From DASYYE01 sp035946955 (lineage in GTDB: Bacteria > Actinomycetota > Actinomycetes > Streptosporangiales > Streptosporangiaceae), in the NCBI GenBank assembly GCA_035946955.1, contig DASYYE010000136.1, positions 1 through 22,986 of the forward strand: a stretch of 22,986 nt of DNA. Reading direction: 5' to 3'. The notes under the pieces are model-generated. The model was not told the DNA's origin, ran no database searches, and saw nothing but the letters and a program-made list of their open reading frames with translations. The first letter of the stretch is position 1, and every line of letters begins with the position of its first letter. A program made the translations under genes and the position numbers. Below are positions 15,359-21,905 of this stretch, one piece after another.

Positions 15359-15535
15359 ATGGCCAAGGAACTCCAGACACAGACCGCCCAGTGCGAGAAC
15401 CACGGCACCGTCGAAGCCACCCGTGAGATCCCGAAGATGGGCTTCCCGTTCATCGTCTTCGCGGTGTGGCGGTCCATCGCAGCGCGCAAGCCGTTCCACT
15501 GCCCCGAGTGCGGGGCCGCGGTCCAGAGCAGCTAG
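15359..15535 (+). CDS. Small zinc-ribbon-like protein
   Basis: The product has 58 residues. C13-x2-H16 (CENH) and a CPEC pair (C49, C52) near the C-terminus could form a single zinc site. Between them is a hydrophobic stretch MGFPFIVFAVWRSIAA. I do not recognise a named family. ATG 15359 is preceded by a strong Shine-Dalgarno AGGAGG at 15348-15353; an ATG at 15338 is possible but poorly placed. It is likely co-transcribed with the exporter pair, 52 bp after the permease stop. A role with the transporter is inference from position only. Confidence 0.7.
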   Translation: MAKELQTQTAQCENHGTVEATREIPKMGFPFIVFAVWRSIAARKPFHCPECGAAVQSS

Positions 15536-15548
15536 ACCAGAGCAGCTA
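15523..15548 (+). repeat. 12-bp direct repeat spanning the stop codon of the zinc-ribbon gene
   Basis: CCAGAGCAGCTA occurs at 15523-15534 and again at 15537-15548, period 14. The first copy encodes the end of the protein (the stop TAG begins inside it) and the second is non-coding. It looks like a small slippage duplication. Confidence 0.6.
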
Positions 15549-15605
15549 ATGATGCGCCGGCAGGCAGGCTCCTGGCGTATGGCGGAGACCACCTGCTGCG
15601 CCGCG

Positions 15606-16289
15606 TCACCCCGGTGGCTCAGTGCCCGGCGGGGCCGCAGCGGGTGCGGCGGGGTTCTCGGCGGCGGGTACCAGCCAGCGGGCCGCACGCGCTGCTGCCC
15701 GCCGGAAGGGCCCTCTGGGCGGCGGCGCGGGCGCGTTGGCAGCGACATCGGGGAGGGTGACTTTGGGGAGTTTGTGTCCCCGGCAGCATTCGCCACGTCC
15801 AATGCTTTCCGTCAGTGTCGGATACCAGAGGGGATACTTCTCCAGGTACGCGCACATGATGGGGCTGGTCGCGAACATGTCGTGGATCCACTCGAGGTAA
15901 GCGACGCGGTCGTCGGCCGGGAGGTTGCTGCTGTTGTCCGAGATCGTCTCGACGAGGTCCAGGTAGTACTCGGTCGCGACCAGCAGCTCGTTTCGCTCCT
16001 GCTCGGCTGGCAGCACCGGTTCGCCCGGCATGCGAGGGGCCTGTGGGTCGAATATGCCCGCTGGCACCTTCCAGCCGTCATAGAAGTAGGGCCGCAACTC
16101 GGGCTTGTGGAGGAACAGTTCGTCGCCCTTGAGCACCAGGTCGGTGGTGCCCGTTGTGTAAGCACTCATCCTGAGAGTCCGCCGGCTCACCCGCCAGGTG
16201 AAGACCGCAATCAGCAATGACACCACGGCCACGAAGCTCGCTGTGGCCGTTGCCCACGTACTCGCCCATGCAGACGACACCCGCCCCAC
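15606..16289 (-). CDS. Hypothetical single-pass membrane protein
   Basis: The product has 227 residues from GTG 16289 (GTG 16280 also possible). One hydrophobic helix lies near residues 14-31 (TATASFVAVVSLLIAVFTW). It is followed by an Arg-rich turn and a soluble domain of about 130 residues containing KGDELFLHKPELRPYFYDG and EYYLDLVETISDN, which looks folded and helical. The final 45 residues are Ala/Pro-rich and probably disordered. I do not recognise a characterised family; similar membrane-anchored proteins of unknown function occur in actinomycetes. No Shine-Dalgarno is seen, but TAGAAT at 16301-16306 lies 11 nt before the start. It is separated from the upstream M28 peptidase gene by a strong hairpin, so it probably has its own promoter. 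It is convergent with the zinc-ribbon gene. Confidence 0.72.
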   Translation of the reverse strand: MGRVSSAWASTWATATASFVAVVSLLIAVFTWRVSRRTLRMSAYTTGTTDLVLKGDELFLHKPELRPYFYDGWKVPAGIFDPQAPRMPGEPVLPAEQERNELLVATEYYLDLVETISDNSSNLPADDRVAYLEWIHDMFATSPIMCAYLEKYPLWYPTLTESIGRGECCRGHKLPKVTLPDVAANAPAPPPRGPFRRAAARAARWLVPAAENPAAPAAAPPGTEPPG

Positions 16290-16300
16290 CCCCGAGGGTG

Positions 16301-16306
16301 ATTCTA
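16301..16306 (-). promoter_or_regulatory. Candidate -10 box (TAGAAT) of the hypothetical membrane-protein gene
   Basis: On the minus strand TAGAAT lies 11 nt before GTG 16289 and downstream of the hairpin that ends the M28 gene. It matches the -10 consensus TATAAT at five of six positions; no good -35 is seen. Confidence 0.4.
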
Positions 16307-16344
16307 GGCGCCACCGGGCCGCGGTCCCAGGCCGGCCGGGAAGC

Positions 16345-16380
16345 GCCGGCGCTGGCAGGTGACCACCTGCCAGCGCCGGC
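16345..16380 (-). terminator. Strong 16-bp hairpin terminator after the M28 peptidase gene
   Basis: GCCGGCGCTGGCAGGT (16345-16360) pairs perfectly with ACCTGCCAGCGCCGGC (16365-16380) around a 4-nt loop, beginning 8 nt after the TAG at 16389-16391. No U-tract follows on the minus strand. This stem-only form is common among proposed actinobacterial terminators. It separates the M28 transcript from the downstream membrane-protein gene. Confidence 0.75.
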
Positions 16381-16388
16381 TTGCTGTG

Positions 16389-17837
16389 CTAGGGGGCCAC
16401 CTGGGGGAAGGCGACCGGGCTGCGGTTCCAGTCCTGGTCTACGGCGCGCACGCCGAACTGCACGTTGTCCTTGGAGATGTCGAGGGTGACGCTCGTGACG
16501 TTGCCCACGTCGATGTCGTCGGTCCAGTCCGGGTCCGTGGTCTCCCGCATCACCACCTCGTACCCGGCCAGGTTGGTCTCGGGGTTGGCGTTCCAGGAGA
16601 GCGTGGTGAGGTTGGTGCCCGCCAGAGTCGGGGGTGGTGTCGTGTGGATCTGCACGTTCTTGGGTGTGCTGGGCGAGCTGGCCAGGCCGAACAGGGCTGC
16701 CGCGTTCACCCTGGCGACCCGGGCGACGTAGTCGAAGTCCACGAAGTCGATCAGGTCGCCGAACTGCACGCCGTTGACCACCTGCGTGTTCTGGTGCTCG
16801 TGGTCGAAGTTCTCCCGCGGTTCGGTGAACCTGGCGGCGGGGTAGCCCTGCCCTTGGAAGGAGACGTGGTCGCTGGCGCGCAGGTACCGGTCGCGCCGCC
16901 AGATCAGCCGGATGTCCATGCCGGTCAGCCAGGACGGCGCCACCTCCTGGACGAACCGCCCCAGCTGGCGGGACACGCCGTCGTTCTCACCGCCGACCGC
17001 CTGCATGAGCGAGACCTGACTGGCGGTCACGTTGGTCGGGATGCCCTCGACGAACAGCCGCACGGTGAACGGGTCGGGTGGGTGGCCGTCAAACGACTGG
17101 CTGGCCCCGACGATGTCGTTGCTGAACATGCCCTGCACATCGGCGCTTGCCGCGACCATCTGCTGCGCCATGTGGGTGGAGCCGTAGAGTCCCTGCTCTT
17201 CCCCGGCGACAGTGGCGAACACCAGAGTGCCGGGGAACTGGAACGGCGCGAACAGCCGGGCGAGTTCGAGCACGACCGCGACGCCCGAGCCATCGTCGTC
17301 GGCGCCGGGCGCGTCGCTGGTGAAGTCCAGGACGTCGGTCACCCGCGAGTCCAGGTGCCCGGTGACGACGTAGAACCGCTGGGGGTTAGCGGTCCCCTGC
17401 AGCGTCACGATGACGTTGGTGATCGTGGTGGGGACGGGGATCCGGGATGCTGGCTGCTGCACGTAGGTCTGCTGCTGCACCGTCATGTTGCCGTTTGAGG
17501 TGGCCGCGATGGCCTGCATCTGCTGAGTCACCCAGGCGGTGGCCGCGCCGATGCCACGCACCGGGTCGGTCTGGCTGGAGGCGGTGTGCCTGGTGCCGAA
17601 CTCCGTCAGCGTCTGGATGATCGACTGGATGCGGTTCGGGTCAATGCGGTTCACCATGGACCGCAGGGCCTCAGGGGTCTTTCGGCGGGGGAAGGCCGAC
17701 TTGGCGCCGGACGGAGTGTGACCGGCCGGCACCGCATGCGTGACTAAGGGTGCCGCAGCCGCGGTGACAGCTGAGGCGGAAAGGAACGCACGACGGCTAG
17801 TGCCGCCTTTCGCGCCTAGATCAGAATGGCTATCCAT
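16389..17837 (-). CDS. Tat-exported M28 family zinc aminopeptidase with FnIII-like C-terminal domain
   Basis: The product has 482 residues from ATG 17837. The N-terminus carries a twin-arginine signal, SRRAFL at 14-19, then a hydrophobic Ala-rich stretch to about 37, so it is exported folded. The peptidase domain (about 65-385) shows the co-catalytic zinc set: H161 (VTGHLDSR), bridging D181 (PGADDDGSG), catalytic E213 and ligand E214 (AGEEQG), D241 (SNDIVG) and H324 (ASDHVSF). Residues 390-482 resemble a fibronectin type III domain (LSWNANPETNLAGYEV). It should cleave N-terminal residues from extracellular peptides. A GTG at 17864 is an alternative start, but ATG 17837 has candidate promoter elements ending 6 nt before it. 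The gene ends in a strong hairpin. It lies 59 bp downstream of the SRPBCC gene. Confidence 0.93.
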   Translation of the reverse strand: MDSHSDLGAKGGTSRRAFLSASAVTAAAAPLVTHAVPAGHTPSGAKSAFPRRKTPEALRSMVNRIDPNRIQSIIQTLTEFGTRHTASSQTDPVRGIGAATAWVTQQMQAIAATSNGNMTVQQQTYVQQPASRIPVPTTITNVIVTLQGTANPQRFYVVTGHLDSRVTDVLDFTSDAPGADDDGSGVAVVLELARLFAPFQFPGTLVFATVAGEEQGLYGSTHMAQQMVAASADVQGMFSNDIVGASQSFDGHPPDPFTVRLFVEGIPTNVTASQVSLMQAVGGENDGVSRQLGRFVQEVAPSWLTGMDIRLIWRRDRYLRASDHVSFQGQGYPAARFTEPRENFDHEHQNTQVVNGVQFGDLIDFVDFDYVARVARVNAAALFGLASSPSTPKNVQIHTTPPPTLAGTNLTTLSWNANPETNLAGYEVVMRETTDPDWTDDIDVGNVTSVTLDISKDNVQFGVRAVDQDWNRSPVAFPQVAP

Positions 17838-17843
17838 ACCATG

Positions 17844-17872
17844 AACCAATGCCTGACATGGCACAAAGTCAA
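17844..17872 (-). promoter_or_regulatory. Candidate leaderless promoter of the M28 peptidase gene
   Basis: On the minus strand TTGACT (17867-17872) and TTGGTT (17844-17849) are separated by 17 bp, and the second ends 6 nt before ATG 17837. The -35 matches the consensus at five of six positions; the -10 is poor. Confidence 0.35.
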
Positions 17873-17896
17873 CCTATTGCCATTAAAACCTTTTGA

Positions 17897-18379
17897 TCAT
17901 TTACCGAGGGTTCGTGGCTGCTCGTGAGCTTCCTGACTAGCAGCGGCGGTGGCGGAGGTGAGGCGGGCGAAACGGCGCAGGGACACATCCATGCCGTGCT
18001 GTGCCAGCGGGCGGACCATTCGCCAGCCCACGCGTCCCACCACGGCGAGGGGCAGCTGTAGCTGCTCCGTCCACCGGAACTCCGCACCAGCGCCAGCCGG
18101 CGTCACCTCGAACACGCCTGTGCCCTGGATGACCCGTCCCGTGTGCTCGACAACGCACCGGCGCGGCGGATCCCAGTGGGTGATGACCATCGTGTCGGTG
18201 AAGCCGACTGGCCCGATCCCGGTCCGGGCGACGACGGCGGCGCCGACCCCGTGACCGCCGCGTACACGCGTCCCGAGCATCCACCGCTGCTGAGCAGGCC
18301 AGTCGAGGGCGGCCCGCCAGGCCCGTTCGGGGGGCACGGGCACGACCACCCGCGAGGTGACCTCGACGGACACGGTCAT
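17897..18379 (-). CDS. SRPBCC (START/Bet v1-like) family protein
   Basis: The product has 160 residues. The N-terminus VEVTSRVVVPVPPERAWRAALDWPAQQRWM and the strand pattern through VIQGTGVFEVTPAGAGAEFRW are typical of the polyketide cyclase/dehydrase branch of the SRPBCC fold, which encloses a hydrophobic ligand cavity. The C-terminal helix region is residues 110-140 and the last 20 residues are probably disordered. The ligand is unknown. The ATG overlaps the stop of the upstream DUF2071 gene as ATGA (18376-18379), so the two are translated together and may act in the same process. Confidence 0.85.
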   Translation of the reverse strand: MTVSVEVTSRVVVPVPPERAWRAALDWPAQQRWMLGTRVRGGHGVGAAVVARTGIGPVGFTDTMVITHWDPPRRCVVEHTGRVIQGTGVFEVTPAGAGAEFRWTEQLQLPLAVVGRVGWRMVRPLAQHGMDVSLRRFARLTSATAAASQEAHEQPRTLGK

Positions 18380-19137
18380 TCCGCGCCCGCTTCAGGCGGC
18401 CCAATGGTGACGTTGACACCGGGAGAGTACAGCGTGATCGGCTCGCCCTGAGGCGGCGGGAGCCCGGCTGCTGTGACCAACTGATCATCGACCAGCTGGG
18501 CTTCCGCGCGGAACAACGGCCAGGGCTCATGGCAGGCCCGTGCGAACCGGGACCGGGAGCCGGTGACGCTGAACAAGACCCAGCGGGCGGTGAGGAAGTG
18601 GTCCCGCTCGGTCAGTTCCACCGGGCTGACCCGCTCGCCTACGCGGACCCGCACGCGGCTGGTCGCGCCAGCAGGGCCTGGCCAGCGGCGCCGGCAGCCA
18701 TAGGCGATCACGTCCCCGCGCTCCGCCAGACGCATCGCCGACCAGTAGTAGGGCAGCCGGTACGTCGTGCGGGCGACGACCACCGCGCCCAGGCGTGCCG
18801 CGTCCAGCGACAGGAACCAGATCCCGCTGCGCCCGGCGCTGTCACGGACATAGGTCCGCACGTTGGTCTCGCAGAAGTCCGACACCCACGGCAGCCCCTG
18901 GCCACCCGGGGCCCAGACATGCATGAAGAACGGCACCAGCCCCACCCAGGCCGACCCGTCACAGACCTCGACCCGCAACTGGCGTGGCAGCAGCCGCTGG
19001 ACCACCTCGGGGTCGTAGCGCCAGTGCAGGAAGGTCAGCCGTTCCCACCGCTGTGTCATGACGGGTGAGTCCACGGTGAACGGGCACGTCCCCGCAGGGA
19101 CACCGGAGCCAGGCCCGGCCACGTCGTCAGGTTCCAT
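18376..19137 (-). CDS. DUF2071 (YqjF-like) family protein
   Basis: The product has 253 residues. From residue 28 the sequence TQRWERLTFLHWRYDPEVVQRLLP is the family signature, followed by GLVPFFMHVW, the SDFCETNVRTYVRDSAGRSGIWFLSLDA block (86-113), and RLPYYWSAM, all typical of DUF2071. The fold is predicted to be acetoacetate-decarboxylase-like; no enzymatic role is established. ATG 19137 has a weak GGAC upstream. ATG 19059 (giving MTQRWERL) is equally consistent with family length and would drop a 26-residue Gly/Pro-rich leader. It is the first gene of a two-gene operon with the SRPBCC gene. Confidence 0.88.
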   Translation of the reverse strand: MEPDDVAGPGSGVPAGTCPFTVDSPVMTQRWERLTFLHWRYDPEVVQRLLPRQLRVEVCDGSAWVGLVPFFMHVWAPGGQGLPWVSDFCETNVRTYVRDSAGRSGIWFLSLDAARLGAVVVARTTYRLPYYWSAMRLAERGDVIAYGCRRRWPGPAGATSRVRVRVGERVSPVELTERDHFLTARWVLFSVTGSRSRFARACHEPWPLFRAEAQLVDDQLVTAAGLPPPQGEPITLYSPGVNVTIGPPEAGAE

Positions 19138-19199
19138 GCCGTCAGTCCATCAGAGGCGATGTGCTGGGCGCAGGCGGCGGCGGACTTAGGGCCCTGGGC

Positions 19200-20624
19200 T
19201 CACCACATCGGTGCGTGACGGTGCCGCCAGGGGCGCGCGGCCTCGAGCTGGGCGGACAGCGAGAGCAGAGTGGCCTCCTCGCCCATCCGGCCGGCGAGCA
19301 TCACCCCGATAGGCAGGCCGTCGTCGTTCCAGTGCAACGGGACGCTGACCGCGGGCTGCCCGACCACGTTGACCACCGCGGTATAGGGCGTGAACCGCTT
19401 CTGCCGTTCGAAGTTCTCCGCGGGCGCCACGTCCTCGAAATAGCCCACGGGAACCGGCGGCGAGGCCAGCGTGGGGGTGAGCACGACGTCGTAATTGTTC
19501 AGGGTCTTCCAAGCGGCCCGGACCATGTGCTGCAGGTACGCCTGGGTGAAGAGCAGCTCGGGCGCGCTGACCTCCCGTCCCCGTGCCCGCAGGTACCTGG
19601 TCAGCGGCGTCAGCCGGTCCTCGTCCGCCGGGGTCACGGGCACCAGCGTCGACACCGAGTACCACAGCACCTCGAACTGCGGCACCACGTCGGGGCCGAG
19701 TGGCAGGTCGACGTCGGTGACCTCGTGTCCGAGGCTGGCCAGCAACGTGGCGGCCTCCTCGTAGGCCCGCACACAGTCGGGGTGCACGACCGCGCCCACG
19801 ACCGGGTGCTGCAGGCTCCGCCCGACCTTCAGGCGGCCGGGCTCACGGCGTGTGCAGGAGAGGAATGTCTCTCCCGGGGAAAGGGGCGGCTGGGTGTACA
19901 TGTCGCCGTCCTCGTTGCCCGCCATCACGTCGAGCAGCAGCGCGGCATCGGCCACGGTGCGGGCCAGTGCCCCGTCGGTGGTCAGGCCGGACAGGTCGGG
20001 CACCATCGGGGCCAGGGAGATGCGGCCACGTGTGGGCTTGAGGCCGAACAGCCCGCACACACTGGCAGGGATACGGATCGACCCGCCACCATCGCTGCCC
20101 TGGGCCGCCGGGGCCAGCCCAGCCGCGACGGCCGCGGCCGCGCCGCCGCTGGACCCCCCAGCCGAGCGCGTCAGGTCCCAGGGGTTACGCGCGGGTGGGC
20201 CGATGGCGGTCTCGGTATAGCAGGGCAGGCCGAACTCTGGGGTGGCGGTCTTGCCGACCATCACCGCACCCGCAGCCCGCAACGCGGCACTGACGTGGTC
20301 GTCTTCGGCGGGGACGTTGTCGGAGAACACGACCGAGCCAAGGGTCTGACGGACCCCGGCCACCATGTTGAGGTCTTTGACGGGGATGGGCACGCCCGTC
20401 AGCGGCGGCAGCGTGTCCGGGTCAGTGGCCCGCGCCACGGCCTTCTCGGCCGCGGCCGCCTGGTCCGAAGCAAGCTCGGCAGTGACCGTGAAATAGGCGC
20501 CTACCTGGGGGTTGTGCTGCTCGATGCGTCCCAGGTAGTGGTTGACGACCTCGACGGGTGACACCTCGCGCCGGCGGATGGCGGTGGCCAGTTCCAGCAC
20601 GGACAGGTCATGGATGGCACTCAT
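19200..20624 (-). CDS. Amidase-signature family hydrolase
   Basis: The product has 474 residues. The Ser-cisSer-Lys triad can be placed: K83 in GVPIPVKDLN, cis-Ser S158 in SAGGSSGGA, and nucleophile S182 in GSDGGGSIRIPAS, with the same 24-residue spacing as in fatty acid amide hydrolase (S217/S241). The usual D[IT]GGSIR reads DGGGSIR here. It hydrolyses amide bonds of small molecules in the cytosol. It is not obviously GatA, since no gatB or gatC is adjacent and the C-terminal half is divergent. No Shine-Dalgarno precedes ATG 20624; instead TACTGT ends 7 nt upstream within a perfect palindrome, suggesting a leaderless and possibly operator-controlled transcript. It diverges from the NERD-domain gene. 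Confidence 0.92.
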   Translation of the reverse strand: MSAIHDLSVLELATAIRRREVSPVEVVNHYLGRIEQHNPQVGAYFTVTAELASDQAAAAEKAVARATDPDTLPPLTGVPIPVKDLNMVAGVRQTLGSVVFSDNVPAEDDHVSAALRAAGAVMVGKTATPEFGLPCYTETAIGPPARNPWDLTRSAGGSSGGAAAAVAAGLAPAAQGSDGGGSIRIPASVCGLFGLKPTRGRISLAPMVPDLSGLTTDGALARTVADAALLLDVMAGNEDGDMYTQPPLSPGETFLSCTRREPGRLKVGRSLQHPVVGAVVHPDCVRAYEEAATLLASLGHEVTDVDLPLGPDVVPQFEVLWYSVSTLVPVTPADEDRLTPLTRYLRARGREVSAPELLFTQAYLQHMVRAAWKTLNNYDVVLTPTLASPPVPVGYFEDVAPAENFERQKRFTPYTAVVNVVGQPAVSVPLHWNDDGLPIGVMLAGRMGEEATLLSLSAQLEAARPWRHRHAPMW

Positions 20625-20638
20625 CTACTGAACAGTAG
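20625..20638. promoter_or_regulatory. Palindrome CTACTG-AA-CAGTAG abutting the amidase start codon
   Basis: This has perfect 6-bp arms around AA, directly before ATG 20624. On the minus strand it contains TACTGT (20632-20637), a plausible -10 with 7 nt to the start codon. A repressor bound here would block both polymerase and ribosome entry. No -35 is evident. Confidence 0.45.
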
Positions 20639-20734
20639 TCGCCCCGCCAACCCACGGCTTATACACCCTCACTCGACACGCCGATGCCTCCCGGTACACC
20701 GGAGCTGCGCGTTTCTCTTTCGGTAGCGATCTGA

Positions 20735-20750
20735 CTACTGTGTGAACAGT
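20735..20750. promoter_or_regulatory. Related dyad at the NERD-gene start codon
   Basis: CTACTG (20735-20740) and AACAGT (20745-20750) contain the inverted 5-mers ACTGT/ACAGT with a 4-bp centre, overlapping the GTG start at 20749. TACTGT (20736-20741) is a -10-like hexamer with 7 nt to the start codon, the same geometry as at the divergent amidase. The half-site spacing differs from the amidase copy, so a shared regulator is uncertain. Confidence 0.4.
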
Positions 20751-21837
20751 GGATCGGCTACCTGGGCCAATTCAGGGGAAATCCAGCTCACAGAGTGCGG
20801 GCCCGGACCAGGACTCGCAGCAGCCCGCCGTGCCACCAGCCAGCCAGCAAGCGCCGGCCCCCAGCGACACTCCCATCGACGACACGCTGGTCCCCACCTA
20901 CGACGCACCGGCCCTCACCGACGACCTGGCGGCGTCGGCCGAGACGACCACGCCGCTGGTGCCTCTCCTGCCAGCAGTGGCCGCCCGGAACCAGCCTGCC
21001 TGGCGGGATCCGCCCCCGGGCGCGCCGTCCCGGGCTCTGGCGGCATCCACATCCACCGGGCCAGCCGGAGAGGGCCCGCCGCATGTCCCGGCCCGGTATC
21101 ACCCGGGTCCGCTGTCCGTCCGGGACCAGTTCACCAGGCTCACGCGCGACCCGCGGATGCCCGGCTGGGTCAGGCGGACCGTGCTCGCGGCAGCGACCGG
21201 GGTGCCCGTCACCGCGGTGGTCAACTGGGAGGCCGGGGCGGGGGTGGCAGCCCTGGCCGTAACGGCCGATGTCCTGTTCTGCGCGCGCGTGTCCGGGGTC
21301 ATCCCGGCCCACGTCCGGGTGGTCTCTGCCCAGCGGCGTTCGCGGCGGCGGCTGCGACGGCTCCGGCTCTCGGGTTACCTGGCCGTGCACGCCCGCCGCA
21401 TCCCCGGCACCAACTCCATCCTGGACCACCTGGTCGTGGGGCCGGGTGGGGTGTTCGCCGTGGACTCCCAGTACTGGGACCGGCGGCTCCCGGTCCGTGC
21501 CTCCCAGGGTGGGCGTCTCTATCACGGCCCGTTCGACCAGACAGCGCGGCTCGACCACGCCCGCTGGGAGGCGGAACAGGTCAGTATCTTCATCGGTCAG
21601 GCGCTCGGGCTGCGGATCACGGTCCAGCCGGCCATGGTGATCTACGGTCCAAAGGTCCCGTGGACGGTGGCGAACATCCACGGGGTTGACGTGTTCGGGG
21701 GTCCCACCCTGTATAAGTACGTGCGCCGCTGGGCCCGCCGCAGCCGGCCAAGGTACCTGGACGAACGGCAGGCCGCGGTCCTGCAGGCGGTCACGGCCCA
21801 GCTCTTCCCTCCGGCGCGGGCCCGGCCCACGCGGTAA
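20749..21837 (+). CDS. NERD (nuclease-related) domain protein
   Basis: The product has 362 residues from GTG 20749. Residues 1-120 are Pro/Ser/Ala-rich and probably disordered. A weakly hydrophobic stretch lies at about 145-182. The NERD domain covers about 205-325, with RRIPGTNSILDHLVVGPGGVFAVDS at its core: D226, H227 and D239 align with the family's nuclease-like positions. The Lys usually found just after the second acidic position (as in DxK) is not present; the sequence reads DSQYWD, so catalytic activity is doubtful. NERD proteins are thought to relate to restriction-endonuclease-like folds, but their role is poorly defined. No Shine-Dalgarno is seen; the -10-like TACTGT before the start suggests a leaderless transcript. 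Confidence 0.82.
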   Translation: MDRLPGPIQGKSSSQSAGPDQDSQQPAVPPASQQAPAPSDTPIDDTLVPTYDAPALTDDLAASAETTTPLVPLLPAVAARNQPAWRDPPPGAPSRALAASTSTGPAGEGPPHVPARYHPGPLSVRDQFTRLTRDPRMPGWVRRTVLAAATGVPVTAVVNWEAGAGVAALAVTADVLFCARVSGVIPAHVRVVSAQRRSRRRLRRLRLSGYLAVHARRIPGTNSILDHLVVGPGGVFAVDSQYWDRRLPVRASQGGRLYHGPFDQTARLDHARWEAEQVSIFIGQALGLRITVQPAMVIYGPKVPWTVANIHGVDVFGGPTLYKYVRRWARRSRPRYLDERQAAVLQAVTAQLFPPARARPTR

Positions 21838-21870
21838 GGTGCACCCGGCCGGGCCCGTAAGGCCTCCCGG

Positions 21871-21876
21871 TACGCT
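21871..21876 (+). promoter_or_regulatory. Candidate -10 box of ilvD
   Basis: TACGCT lies 29 nt before ATG 21906 and upstream of the Shine-Dalgarno. The predicted transcript start is near 21883. The preceding intergenic region also holds a self-complementary CCCGGCCGGG at 21844-21853, which may help end the NERD transcript. No clear -35 or leader-peptide attenuator was seen. Confidence 0.35.
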
Positions 21877-21905
21877 GAAGGCTTCACCCGCGAGGAGGGG
21901 AACCC

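Noticed and set aside
14770..15489. 239-codon minus-strand open frame
   Set aside because: Overlaps the permease and zinc-ribbon genes antisense and has no supporting motif or ribosome site.
16359..17498. 379-codon open frame on the plus strand
   Set aside because: Antisense of the M28 peptidase, whose zinc ligands and Tat signal are all present on the minus strand.
19161..20561. 466-codon open frame on the plus strand
   Set aside because: Antisense of the amidase, which has the full catalytic triad; the shadow has no recognisable domain.
20639..20734. tRNA or small RNA in the amidase/NERD intergenic region
   Set aside because: No cloverleaf, TTC-loop or anticodon stem could be traced; only a short CCGGT/ACCGG pairing near 20692 was seen.
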